Shown: positions 33,761-46,123 of the stretch, one piece after another
How positions within the stretch are numbered: the first letter of the stretch is position 1
How the letters are laid out: each line of letters begins with the position of its first letter
Source of the DNA: Alisma plantago-aquatica
Taxonomy: Eukaryota; Streptophyta; Magnoliopsida; Alismatales; Alismataceae
Length of the DNA: 64,000 bases
NCBI GenBank assembly: GCA_963693085.1
Contig: OY856412.1
Location: forward strand, 1,058,364,244-1,058,428,243
Reading direction: 5' to 3'
Translations under genes and position numbers: made by a program
The notes under the pieces: model-generated
What the model was told of the DNA's origin: nothing
The model's input: the letters and a program-made list of their open reading frames with translations, nothing else
Database searches by the model: none

Positions 33761-35230
33761 TCTAGATAGTGATAGGATGCTAATCGATGGTTCTCTTCTT
33801 AATGACCAATTGCTAAAATATGAGTCTACTTTTCAATGGTTATCTAATTGTGTTAACTATCTTGCAGTCGGGGTCCTACATCCCGAGTACAAAGGATGTT
33901 CAAAGACAAAGTTCTTGCATGATGTTAGGAATTTATATTGGGACGACCCCTATCTATTGAATTTGTGTGCATATGGCCTTTACTATAGGTGTGCCACTGA
34001 ACAAGAAGCTCAGACTATTCTAGAGAAATATCACTTGGGACTAATCGATTGAAACATGAGCTCACAAAAGACAACAAGGAAGGTGCTTGAATGTGGATTC
34101 TTTTGTCCCATGATGTTTAACAACTCATATCATTTTGTTCTCACATGCGACCAATGCCATAGATCTGGAAACATATCTAGGATGGACCAAATGCCAATGA
34201 CCATATGATAGGAATTAGAAATTTTGATGTTTGGGGAGTTGACTACATGGGACCCTTTCCCTCTCCTGTGAGTTTACCTACATTCTTGTGGTTGTGGACT
34301 ATGTGTCCAAATGGGTTTAGGCCATTCCCACCAAAAACAATGACCCCAAATATGCGATGACGCTCTTAAAGGACACTATCTTTCCTAGGTTTAAGGTTCC
34401 TCACAGTGTGATTTGAGATGGAGGATCACACTTTTTGGAGAAAAACTTGGAGACGTTGTTAAGGAAATATGGCGCTTTCCATAAAGTCACTTCCCCCTAT
34501 CACCCTCATCTAGTGGCCAAGTGAAAGTATCCAACCATCAAATCAAAACTATCTTGGAGAAAATTGTGAATCGCAGTAGGAAGGATTGGACCTTGAAGTT
34601 GAATGATACACTATGCGCATATAGAACTGTCTTCAAGACGCCCTTGAGAACCATGCCCTTTTGATTGATATACACAAAATCTTGCCACCTCCTCGTAGAC
34701 ATGGAGCATCAGGCCAGTTGGACTATCAAAACCCTCAACTTTGATCTATTTGTAGCTAGTGATAAACATTTTCTTCAAATGCAAGAACTTGTGGAATTGA
34801 GAATGCCACCTATGAGAGTGCGGGAATCTATAAGGATAGGACAAAGTTTTGGCATGATGGCCATATGAGAAGAAAATATATTAAAGAGGGTGATAAACAT
34901 CTAGTGTATAACTCCATACTGAGATTATTCCTTAAGAATCTTAACTTGGGGTGGTACAGGCCTTAACTAGTGAAACATGCCTATCCACATGGTGCCTTTC
35001 TCCTTTGGGGCATGTTCAAGGGAGAATGTGTAGTGAATGGACATAGAATCAAGTGCTACCTTACAACTAACAATTTTGTGGCATAAGGAGTAAAGTTCTA
35101 TCCTACCACTAAAGATCCAGATACAAGGAAGACCCAAGCCTTGATCCTTTCAAATTCAGAACCAATGATAACTAATCACATGTGTCGTGCCTTCAACGTT
35201 AAAACAGGGCACTTCCTGGGAGGTAACTAA
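33761..35230 (+). pseudogene. element B integrase region
   Basis: The frame 33648-34052 holds the linker to the zinc-binding domain: WLSNCVNYLAVGVLHPEYKG, FLHDVRNLYWDDPYLLNLCA and RCATEQEAQTILEKYH. The HHCC finger and catalytic core (34060-34640) are badly worn. Pieces such as FGVDYMGPF, the counterpart of the core start, and [12 protein letters not shown], in the tail of the core, can be followed in alternate frames. The final part reads SCHLLVDMEHQASWTIKTLN (34680-34740) and ends around GHFLGGN and a stop near 35229. No chromodomain is seen. Confidence 0.82.
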
Positions 35231-36911
35231 ACATTCCACTCTTCCTTGAATTTTTTGTTTTGTTATCTCTTCTTTTTTTTAGATCTAATTTCTCCATTTC
35301 CCATTTTCTAATATTTTCCCTCTCTATTGCAAGGCATATTTCAAAGAAAAATCAAAATTCAAAATGTGAACTGATCGGTTGGATAACCTAACCGGTTGAT
35401 TGAAAAGTGTGGGAAAATTTTAAGACGTGCGGTTGAGAGTTTCCTTTATTGTTAGCCCATTGAATCATTTGGGTTCCCAACTGACCGACTCAAAATCCAT
35501 ATTTGGCATATATAATCAACCACTTGCAGGGATTATAGACAAATCTCCTTCAACCCTAACCTCCTTGCCCCGTGAGCACCACCCCTTCCAATCGATCGTC
35601 GCCGCCAACAACCAGAAGACTCACCCCCAACTCTCGTCTCCACCTTCACCACCTTGTCATGCCACTGGTCATCTACTAAGCCATCCCTTCCCAGACGCAT
35701 GACTCACTGCTAGTTTCCTGACTCAACTTTTCCAATGTCACTTGTCAACTGATTGATCGGTCACCTTGCTTTGCAACCTCCAGTCGTCCGATTTGATCAC
35801 CTCACTCTGCAACTTTCAATTAACTGTCTTCACCAGTCATTATGACATGTGTAGTGTCACACATGCCGTGTCTTTTGCAGTTTGGGCATTCTACAGGTCA
35901 AGGATGACCTTGATGGTAGACATGGGTGGAAGGTGGCTTTAGATTTTGCCTACAAGTGGCAATAAAGGAATTGATGTGTGAGCTCTTGTTGCTGAAGTAG
36001 AAGGATGATATTGCAGAAGAGAATCTTGGCTGACTGAGATGGTTGGATTATTTATAGATCTAAGCATGGGGCAAGGATGTTGCGGGGGGAAGAAACTGAT
36101 GATGATGGTTGGATGGCAATGATGGAGGTTTATGGTTGCAAACATGGCAACAACGGGTGGCTCTTGCTTGAGTACAGTTTCAAACACAGCTCAAGATGGT
36201 GTTTGTGGAATGAAAAGGACATAAATACTAGGGTTCAAATGAAGAATAAGTTCATGGTTAAATTCTTTTTCAAGTATGTACAAAATGTTGTGTTTATGCA
36301 AATACACAGCGTGTACCAAAGTATAATAAGTCACTATTCTTTTTATTTTTGATCTTCTTGAATACGACATGCTATGTTTTGTACAACACACACCGTGTTT
36401 CCCCTCAAAAAATTATTGAAGATAAATCTTCTATCGAGCACGCCATGTGTATAATAATCACACGCCATGAGATTCTAGTGGATTCCTCAAAATGCTTTTC
36501 CTTATGGAGACACATTTTCTTATTAAAGATGTGTCGTACATGTTTCCAGGGGATGGAATTATATTCTTCTCTTGATTTGTGCATGTCGTGTGGTTTTAAG
36601 CACATGCCGTGTATGCTTCTAAATTTTTTTAATTGTGAATGAATTTGGATACACACCGTGTGTGTATTAAACACACGATGTGTGGAACTCCAACGGGTTT
36701 GTTGAAAATTTTCTCGAACAGTACACGTCGTGTGTGAAAATCAACACACCATGCATTCAGGATAGTTTTCTTGAAACTTCTTCTACTCAAAGGTGGCACA
36801 CTATCTAGTATGTCAAACATGCCGTGTCAGGAAGAAATTTTGTAGAAATTAAGTCTTTTCCCTAATTTTTACTTGATACATGCAATGATGATGATATGTA
36901 TGGTATAAGGG
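35231..36911 (+). other. non-coding region downstream of element B pol
   Basis: No recognised gene. 35231-35440 begins with T-rich tracts, then words such as AACCGGTTGATTG. 35500-35720 is C-rich with a 91-codon frame of low-complexity S/P/H composition that could be the start of a downstream ORF but has no family signature. 35845-36830 carries the palindrome array described separately; open frames of 80-97 codons on both strands there are by-products of the array. Confidence 0.5.
35845..36830. repeat. dense array of CACACNCCGTGTG-like palindromes
   Basis: At least fourteen imperfect palindromes lie in 36300-36830, for example ACACACCGTGTTT, CACGCCATGTGT, GCATGTCGTGTGG, CACATGCCGTGTATG, ACACACCGTGTGTG, ACACACGATGTGTG, ACACGTCGTGTGTG and ACATGCCGTGTCAGG. 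One more pair sits at 35845-35875. Spacing is irregular (about 20-60 bases) and the spacers are unrelated. Confidence 0.8.
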
Positions 36912-37084
36912 TGTAAATTGTTACATTCATCTTGTGATGTTGTAAGTTAGTTATGAGCATTCACTGCCAATGTAATTCTAGACCTATAGGGTCACACACA
37001 TAGGATACACTTGGATTAAAGGAGTATATTCACGAATGGTGTTTAATTTGATTACTAAAGGTGTTTAGGTATTCAATCAAACAA

Positions 37085-37440
37085 TTGAGGTTCAAAATTG
37101 AATGACTAGACTCTAAACCAACTGGTTCAAGGGTTGAATCTATTGGTTGGAGTGTTAGGTCAATTGGAATCAACATTGGTTGATTAATGGTTGAACCAGG
37201 GAGTGAAATGACCGGTTCACATAGTGAACCAACCGATTCACATTTTCCATTTGATCGGTTCATGGTATGAACCACCCGGTTCGATTTCCAATTCGATTGG
37301 ATCAAGTATTGGTGATAACATCATGTTGTACATTAATCATACGCCGCTTACCAATTTGATTTAGAATAGGAAACAACATGAACCAACCAATTCTCTTAGC
37401 AAACTGACCATCTCACACACCAACCAACCGGTTGGGTCCT
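37085..37440. repeat. ACCGGTT / GAACCGATTC word cluster
   Basis: AACCAACTGGTTC, GACCGGTTCAC, GAACCAACCGATTC, GATCGGTTCATGG, GAACCACCCGGTTCG and related words in the upstream part of the Copia LTR. The inverted LTR at 53240-53590 holds the same type of cluster. Confidence 0.7.
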
Positions 37441-37527
37441 AGTTTGTCATGCACAGGTTCTAGAAAATTCGTGAATCCAATCCTTTCGACTCCCGCACAG
37501 ACTGGGAACCCTGATCCTAGTCTCTCC

Positions 37528-37535
37528 TATAAATA
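37528..37535 (+). promoter_or_regulatory. TATA box of the Copia LTR
   Basis: TATAAATA followed by ATGGGTATTGGGGC; the inverted copy has CTCTATTTATTGG at the matching place. Confidence 0.6.
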
Positions 37536-38022
37536 TATGGGTATTGGGGCTTCTCAGAACACAACAGTTGCTTTGAGAATTATTGTCCTCTCTGGTTGTG
37601 GTAACCAATAGAGAGTCTGAGCAAGTCCTACTCAATAAAGGGAGGGATAGCAAGGGAGAGACAATTGTGGGGGGATGTATCAACTCTAGTAGTTGACGTT
37701 CAAGAGGGAAAACTCCTTCCCATTGGCTTTGGTAGCACAACGTGGAGTTCCTGGTGGTCTGTGTGGACTACTCTAGAGGCGAGAGGCCGCTGTCTACCTC
37801 TAGGAGGACACCATTAACCAATGTCCATGGTGATACACCAGAAGTCTGATGGAGACGATTATTCAAGTGTTGTTGTTGTTGAAGGAGTGTGTTGCTGCAT
37901 GAAGAAGAAGCATGATGCTACTATAAGGGTAATGTCATTGGACTTGCTCAAGGGCCAGGTATAACCTTGCAAACCTTTTTTCCTAGATACATTGTTGTTG
38001 AAGTGATCTTGTTGTCTAGGGG

Positions 38023-38027
38023 AATTG
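38023..38027. repeat. target-site duplication AATTG, left copy
   Basis: Five bases before the LTR start TGTAACATCCC. 49416-49420 reads AATCG, one base different. Confidence 0.75.
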
Positions 38028-41000
38028 TGTAACATCCCAAATCTTAAATAAAACAAGTTGGGGTCTTAATTTCAAATTTGCAATTATAAAATTTAAAATT
38101 TGGACTTTAAGGAAAGTTACCCCAACTATTCATTTATTTATATAATTTTGACATAGAGAGAAAATGAAATATTCTTCCTTTGATATCTTTATGATTAAAT
38201 GAGAAAGATAGCTTTTTTGTCTCACTTTCTCTCTCCCCTATTTTTGAAGAATACTTAAAAGAAACAGAAAGGGGAAGACAAAAGGCTTTGAATTTGAACA
38301 TATAATTATGAAGTAGATGCCTTGGCTAAGAAGTTTTCCTTTTACCTTTTATTTAATATAAGAGGAAAGTATATATGAATCTCTTTTCTCTCTCCTCAAT
38401 GAAAATTTCTCAAAAAGGCATAGAATATATGAGATATGAATTTTTGGGAGATGACTAATGTTTATCTCGACTTTGGAATCAAAGACTCAAAAAGGAAGGT
38501 AATTGCATCTTATTTAATCAATTAAATGCATGAAAATCAAGTTCAATGACTTATAAGGAAACTACAGACAAAAGGGTAAGCAACACCTAAATCTAATCAT
38601 ATTGGAAGAATCTAGACTCTTAGACTAGCCTATGATCCAACTTTGGGCTTGTTTTGACTTTGTTTGACCCCTAAAACAATTTTGGGAAGTTTTTATAAAG
38701 TGTTAACCCTAAAGAAACTAATATTTGAATTATTTGAGTAATTTTTGCTTATTTTCCGTTGTCACATGCATAACTTGCTTCCTTTCCTTTTTTTGTCGGA
38801 TCGAATGACTCTCATAGAGTCCTAGTCATCACGAACTCATCTGACATCCACTGATCTGTCTCCCCTACTTGGGTCCTAGTTATATCAGGACTCTAGAGAA
38901 TCGGGTGCCTCATCTGATCCCTCTCTCTAAGGAGACCTAGCTTCACCAAACTCCTCTTTCACCTCAGGTATATCCTACCGAGTTGATTGACCCCTAACAC
39001 GATAGGGTTCTATGCCTTGGAATCCCTGATCTTCTAGGAACCCCGCTAGTCTCCCCTATTTCAACCTCCAAAGGAGGCACAAGATCCTTGAATCCCTAAA
39101 CTTATAAAAGGACCCCCCCCAAATGATCGTGGAACACCAAGAAAGGAAAAGACTTCCCCTTTTATCCTTGAATCACACCCACTCTCATCTCCCTTGCTCC
39201 GCGTGTGGCTAGCTACAAGAATAACTCCAACTGGCCATTCTTGACCTCCGCCACCTCTAGTGAAGTCACAGAGGAGTCAATGATGACCCGTGAGAGCTTC
39301 CGCCTATTTTGATTCACCCCTAGAACGTAGGTATTGTTTTCCCCTCTTTCTGGTCATTTCTGTCATTCAGAGAAATCCTGGTGTTCTCGATCTCCATCTT
39401 GCCGTTCTCACTGCTTGTAGCTTTGTAAGTACACAGAGGGACTTTTTGATTTGTTGGAAACAAGTTTATTCATTCATAGTTAGGTCTTTGATTTTCTATT
39501 TCTTGCCAACCACGGTAGTGGAAAATTTTGTGGGCGTAGGCCGCCACACGCCTCCATCTTTGGCTTGCTGAGTTTGACCAAGTAATAGGAAGATGGCCAT
39601 GTAGTTAATTTGTCATGTTGTATTATTGTTTTGAAGGATCGTGGTCAAAGTTTGGATCTCTAGGCTGCTGGTCATCAGCAATGGCTCCAAGGGGGAAGAA
39701 ATTGGGCCAGGGTTTGACCTTGGTACCCTCACCATGTAAATCAGTTTATTTTGACTACAATGGTATTCTTGGTTTTTGCTCACGCATTTTGTTCTCTGAA
39801 GCACATGCTAAGTTACTGGCCTATGTGTCAGTTTGGACGCACAACATTGACACAGGTCAAAGTGAACATGTGGATTTTTCTCAATTTTTGATTGGTCCAT
39901 TCTTTGAAATTCATAGTAATTCAATGGTTGATCGGAAAAAAATCAAATAAATAGTCGTTGAAAAGGAATTTTAATAAGGAATCCAGTTTTAGGGTTTTCA
40001 GACCATGTTTTGCCTACTTGTTCTGATGTTTTTCTTGGGGAACTCTAAAATCCTAATTATGAGTAATATGATCATTAATTTAAATTGAATAGATTTTTCC
40101 TAAATGAAGTGACCTAATCAGTAACCCTAGCCCTAATTCAGTTTAGTGAGACCATGTCTTCCCAAGGACCAATTTAGGGTTTAAAATGCTAATTAAAGTG
40201 ATAATTAATAGGAATCATGTTATTTTTAGGAGACTTAGAATTTGACTCAAGATCAGAGAGACTAATCTAGGATTTTCTTTGCTCAAGGTAAGTGGGCCAT
40301 GCCACTATACATAAGTACCTTGGTTGAATAGTATGATATGTATGGCTTATTAATTATGATTTCAATTTCAAGTTCAATTGTCAAATCATGTTTAGCATAG
40401 AAATTGCTTGATGATTCCTATATCGTATGTCATATATTTATCATGCTCATTAAGATTATAGATTATGATTAGTGATTCATGATTAATGAATTTAAAGTTC
40501 ATGTTTCAAGAGGGAGAAATCCAATTGTGTTTAAGATTAAAGTTCAAGATGAAGTTCATGTTTATGGTAATGTTAATGTTAAGATAACGGAATTGAATCA
40601 ATTTTTATATGCTTCTCGTATCATGGACCTCAAGGGGTCACCATGGGCATTCATACCAATTATGGGCTTTTATAGCCAAAATATGGGCATTTGTGCCAGT
40701 TATGGGCTTTCCTAGCAATCATGTTCTCTTAAGTGGGTGCCATAGAGAGAGGCATATATTACTATTCAATTCTTTATGTTATGAGAATCATGTAATCAAG
40801 AATTCTTAAGTGAAATTCATGTAAAGATTTTCTCTCAAGTCAAATATATGTACTTTCTTTTCGTATAGTGTGTATAGTGTCGCTTACTTATGTATATTTT
40901 GATTTTGCATGGTCGTGGGATGGGATATCCCTAGATCAAGGAGCAAAGGAATTTGAAGTGAGTGCTTCAAAGTAGAAGTTTCCACGACTTAGCTTGGTGG

Positions 41001-41298
41001 GGCACCATCTACACCTTAGAAGATCCAATATCAAGTTTCCAAAGAAGATGTATGTCGTAGATTTGTTCTACGTCTCATGTATTAGATTTTTGTTCAAGGG
41101 TGAAATAGCTTATGTTATAAGTTATGTCTTTCAAAGAACAATGTATGAATCAATATTTCTAATATATGCATGGTGTTTCATTTATCTTATTTCTATGAAT
41201 ATCATGTTTTTTAATGTTCCTCCAAACCAAGTGACCCATGTTATGGACAACATAGGGTTTGCTTATGTTGTCATATTTGTATTTGGAGGGGCACTACA
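38028..41298 (+). mobile_element. three-LTR element, LTR 1
   Basis: 3271 bp, starting TGTAACATCCCAAATC and ending GGGGCACTACA before a PBS. The TGTAAC...TTACA ends and the long LTR fit Del/Tekay-type gypsy elements. TATAAAAG lies at 39103-39110 before a C-run. GC-rich 38760-39560 carries short frames without recognisable family; they recur, diverged, in the other LTRs with broken frames. Confidence 0.92.
39103..39110 (+). promoter_or_regulatory. TATA box of LTR 1
   Basis: TATAAAAG followed by GACCCCCC. The matching site in LTR 3 (47206-47213) is identical; LTR 2 reads AATAAACG (43149-43156). Confidence 0.6.
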
Positions 41299-42063
41299 AT
41301 ATGGTATCAAAGCAATGAGTAGATGGCCACTAAGCTAAAAAGTCATGTGTTCTAACCCTAGGTATAGAAGAAGTAGGTGAAAGATATTAGAAACTAAAGT
41401 AGAGGTCTATACCGGAGACATAAGTTCAAATAAGGATTAGGGTTATGTACCTAGAAGTTTTGAACTTTTATGTTAACTCTAGAATTGTATATAACATGCT
41501 CTCTCTTTTTCCCATGTGTTTGTGGTATGGGACACATTCTCAAGGGGTTTTGTAGAGAGAATGTTATAGGCATAATTGTGTTTGTCTTGTCCTTTCAAGT
41601 GCATGTGGTATGGGACATGTGCATGAGGGAGGTGCTAAGACAAGTGTGATAAACATGTCACCTCTGAATACATGACCGACCGACATGTATCCAAAGGTGA
41701 CAGAAAACAAGAGTTAGCGTTGAAATCTTGAGAGATATAGTCACCTAAACCTAATCAGACACGTACTAAGACCCAAACATGCATACAAAGAGTAGATATT
41801 TGACATATATAAGCAAGTAAGATCCATTTTGGAATAAGATCCCCTAGAGAAGAGGTAAGAGAGGTCCCTTGTCATGTCAATGATGATGTGAAATAAATTA
41901 TCCAAAAGTCGGTTTCAATAATGATCTCTATATAGTGTTCTACCATGAGGATGAGACTTTAAGATGATATTAGAAATTAGTATTCATAGAATATGTAAAG
42001 CCCTAAGGTGGGTAGTAGTCTAACATAATTTTGAGGGTGAAATTTATTTAAGGTGGGTAGAAT
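41299..42063 (+). mobile_element. three-LTR element, internal domain 1 (765 bp, non-coding)
   Basis: Between LTR 1 and LTR 2. It begins with the PBS TGGTATCAAAGC (41302-41313), one base from the initiator tRNA-Met type. It ends with the polypurine tract AAGGTGGGTAGAAT (42050-42063). No coding frame is seen. Internal domain 2 is a diverged copy. Confidence 0.92.
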
Positions 42064-45000
42064 TGTAACATACCAAATCTTAAATAAATAAGTTTAGGGT
42101 CTTAATTGAATTTTTTTCCAATTAAAAAATTTAAGATTTGGATTTTAAGGAAAGTTACCCCAACTATTGATTTCTTTATATAATGTCGACAAAGAAAGAA
42201 AATGAAATATGCTTCCTTTAATGTATTTTTGATTAAATGAGAAAGCTAGCTTTTTACTCCCACTTTCTCTCTCCCCTATTCTTGAAGAATGCTTAAAAGG
42301 AATAGAAAAGGGAAGAGAAAAGGCTTTGAATTCGAAAATATAATTATGAAGTAGATGCCTTGGCTAAGAAGTTTTCCTTTTACCTTTTATTTAATATAGG
42401 AGTTAAGTATATATGAACTCTCGTTTCTCTCTCCTCCATGAAAGTTTCTCAAAAAGGCATAAAATATATGAGATATTAATTTTTAGGAGACAACTAATGT
42501 TTATCTCGACTTTGGACTCAAAGACTCACAAAGGAAGGTAATTGCATCTTATTTAATCAATTAAATGCATTAAAATCGAGTTTAATTACTTATAAGGAAA
42601 CTACAAATAAAAAGGTAAGTAACCCCTAAATCTAATCATATTGGAAGAAGCTAGACTCTTAGAGTAGCCTATGGTCCAAGTTTGGGCTCGTTTTGACTTT
42701 ATTTCACACCTAAACAATTTTGGGAAGTTTTTATATAGTGTTAACCCTAAAGCTGGTTAACATTCAAATTATTTGAGTAGTGTTTAGCTTATTTTCCGTT
42801 GCCACACATATAACTTGCTCCCTTTCCTTTTTCAGTCAGATTGAATGTCTCTCCTAGAGTCCTAGTCCTCACAGACTCATCTGACAGTCGTTGATCTGTC
42901 TCCCCTACTTGAGTCCTAGTTATATCAGGATTCTATATCGTCGAGTGCCTCGCCCAATCCTGATCTGTCTCTCCAGAGAGACCCAGCTTCACCAAACCCC
43001 TCCTTCACCTCGGGTATATCCTGCCGAGCTAATTAACCCCTAACACAATATGCATCTATGCCCTAGAGTCCCTGATCCGCTAGGAACCCTGCTAGCCTCC
43101 CCTTTTTCAACCTCCAAAGGAGGCACAGGCCCCTCAAATCCCTAAACTAATAAACGGATACCCCCAAAATGATTCGGAACACCAAGGAAGGAAAAACCTT
43201 CGCCTTTTATCCTTGTATCACACCAGCTCTCGTCTCCCTTGCTCTGCTTGTGACTAGATCCAAGAATGACTCTGAATGGCTATCCTTGACCTCCGCCACC
43301 TATGGTGAGGTCATGGAGGAGTCAATGATGACCCCAGAGAGCTTCCACCTATTTTGATTCACCCCTAGAATGTATGTACCATTTTCCCCTCTTTTTGGTC
43401 ATCTTCTATCGTTTAGAGAAATCTCGGTGTTCTCAATCTCTGTCTTGTCATTCTCACTGCTTGCAGCTTTGTAAGTACATTGAGGGACTTTTTGGTTTGT
43501 TGAAAATGAGTTTAGTCATTCATAGTTAGGTCGTCAGTTTTCTTCTTCTTGCTAGCCACTACGGCAAAATCTGTGGGCGTAAGCCGCCACACGCCTCCAT
43601 CTTTGGATTGTCGAATTCGGTCAAGGACCAGGAAGACGACCTTGTAGTTAGATTGTCATGTTCTATCATTGTTTTGAAGGACCGTGGTTGGATTTTGGAT
43701 CTCTAGACTACTGCTCATCAACAATGGCTACAAGGGGGGAAGAAACTGGGCCAGGGTTTGACCTTGCTACCCTCACCATGTGAATCAGTTTATTTCAACT
43801 ACAAGGGTATTCTTGGCTTTTACTCACATGCTTTTTTCTCTGATGCACATGCTAAGTCACTAACCTATGTGGATATTTGGACGCATGGTATTGGCCCAGG
43901 TCAGAGTGCACATGTGTCTTTTCCTCAATTTCCGATTGGTCCATTCTTTAAAAATTCATAGTAATTCAATGGTTGATCAGAAAATTTTGAATAAATAGTT
44001 GTTGAAATTTAATTTTGATGAGGAATCTGATTGTAGGTTTTAAGACCATTTTTTCCTACCTATTCTGATGCTTTTATTGGGGAAGTCTAAAATCCTGATT
44101 ATGAGTAATATGATCATTAATCTAATAATATTGAATAGATTTTTCCTAAATGAAGTGACCTAATCAGCAACCCTAGCCCTAATTCAGTTTAGTGAGACCA
44201 TGTTTTCCTAAGGACCAATTTAGGGTTTAAAATGCTAATTAAAGTGATAATTAATAGGAATCATGTTATTTTTAGGAGACTTAGGATTTGACTCAAGATC
44301 AGAGAGACCAAGCTAGGATTTTCTTTACTCCAGGTAAGCGGGCCAGGCCACTATACCAAAGTACCTTGGTAAAATTGTATGATATGTATGGATTATGAAT
44401 TATGATTTCAATTTCAAGTACAATACTCAAATCATGTTCATCACAGAAATTGCTTGATGATTCCTATATCCTATGTCTTATGGTTATCATGCTCATTAAG
44501 ATTATAGATTATGATTAGTGATTAATGATTAATGAATTTAAAGTTCATGTTTTAAGAGGGAGAAATATGATCGTATTTAAGATTAAAGTTCAAGATGGAG
44601 TTCACATTTATGGTAATGTTAATGTTAAGATAATGGAATGGAATCAATTTTTATATGCTTCTGGAATCATGGACCTCAAGATGTTTCTATGAGCATTCAT
44701 GCCAATTATGGGCTTTTATAGCCAAAATATGGGCATTTGTGCAAGTTATGGGCTTTCCTAGCATTATGGGCTTTCTTAGCAATCATGTTTTCTTTAGTGG
44801 GCACCATAGAGAGAGAGGCATATATTACTATTCAATCCTTCATGTTAGGAGAATCATGTAATCAAGAATACTTAAGTGAAATTCATGTCAAGATTTTCAC
44901 TCAAGACAAGTATATGTACTTTCTTTTCTTATAATGTGTATAGTGTCACTTACTTGTGTGTATTTTGTTTTTGCATGGTCATGTGACGAGATGTCCCTAG

Positions 45001-45359
45001 ATAAAGGAGCAAAGGAATTTGAAGTGAGTGCTTTGAAGTAGAAGTTTGCACGACTTAGCTTGGTGGGTCACAATCTACACCTTAGAAGATCTAGTATCAA
45101 GTTTCCAAAGAAGACTTATGCCATAGATTTTTTCTACGTCTCATGTATTAGATTTTTGCTCAAGGGTGAAATATTTTATGTTATAAGTAGTCTTTTAAAG
45201 AACAATGTATGAATCAATATTTCTAATAAATGCATGGTGTTCATTTATCTTATTGCTATGAATAACATTTTTTTTTGTTCCTCCAAGCCAAGTGACCCAT
45301 GTTACGGACAACATAGGGTTTGCTTCCGCTGTCATGTTTGTACTTGGAGGGGTGTTACA
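42064..45359 (+). mobile_element. three-LTR element, LTR 2
   Basis: 3296 bp, starting TGTAACATACC and ending GGGGTGTTACA. It is collinear with LTR 1 and LTR 3 over the whole length. The TATA box is damaged (AATAAACG at 43149). Confidence 0.92.
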
Positions 45360-46123
45360 ATATGGTATCAAAGCAACGAGTAGATGGTCACTAAGTGAAA
45401 GAGTCATATGTTCTAACCCTAGGTATAGAAGAAGTAGGTGACAGATATTATAAACCAAAGTAGAGGTCTAGACAAGAGACATAAGTTCAAATAAGGATTA
45501 GGATTATGTTCCTTGAAGTTTTGAACTTTTATGTTAACTCTATAATTGTATATAACATGCTCTCTCTTTTTCCCACGTGTTTGTGGTATGGGACACATTC
45601 TCAAGGGGTTTTGTAGAGAGAATGTTATAGGCATAATCGTGTTTGTCTTGTCCTTTAAAGTGCATTTGGTATGGGACATGTGCATGAGGGAGGTGCTAAG
45701 ACAAGTGTGATAAACATGTCACCTCTAAATATATGACCGGCCAGCATGTATCCAAAGGTGATAAAAAACAAGAGTTAGCATCGAAAGCTTGAGATGTATA
45801 GTCACCTAAACCTAACCAGACACATAGTAAGACCAAACATGCATGCAAAGGGCAGATATTTGACATATATAAGCAAGTAAGATACATTTTGGAATAAGAG
45901 TCCCTAGAAAAGAGGTAAGAGAGGTCCCTTGTCATGTCAATGATGATGTGAAATAAATTATCCACATGTTGATTTCAATAATGAGGTCTAGATAGTGTTT
46001 TACCATGAGGATCAGACTTTAAGATGATATTAGAAATTAGTATTCATTGAACATGTAAAACCCTAAGGTGGGTAGTAGTCTAACAAAATTTTGAGGGCAA
46101 AATTTATTTAAGGTGGGTAGAAT
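45360..46123 (+). mobile_element. three-LTR element, internal domain 2 (764 bp, non-coding)
   Basis: Diverged copy of internal domain 1, with PBS TGGTATCAAAGC at 45363-45374 and PPT AAGGTGGGTAGAAT at 46110-46123. Confidence 0.92.

Larger units (their letters stand above)
36919..38027 (+). mobile_element. Copia-type LTR, left part, split by the three-LTR element
   Basis: Inverted, diverged copy of 52645-53761. The probable start is TGTTACATTCATCTTG at 36919. TATAAATA at 37528-37535 supports plus orientation. The copy at 52645 shows that the LTR should continue past 38027, and the missing end is found at 49416-49475, beyond the inserted element. Confidence 0.82.

Noticed and set aside
36077..36674. 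Overlapping open frames of 82-97 codons on both strands
   Set aside because: They are generated by the palindrome array and have no motif.
35845..36830. CRISPR-like array
   Set aside because: The repeated words are short, degenerate palindromes with irregular spacing, in a plant retroelement region; no repeat-spacer regularity or cas gene.
36914..36918. TAAAT as a target duplication for the Copia-type LTR
   Set aside because: The bases after the other end (CTTTC at 49476-49480) do not match.
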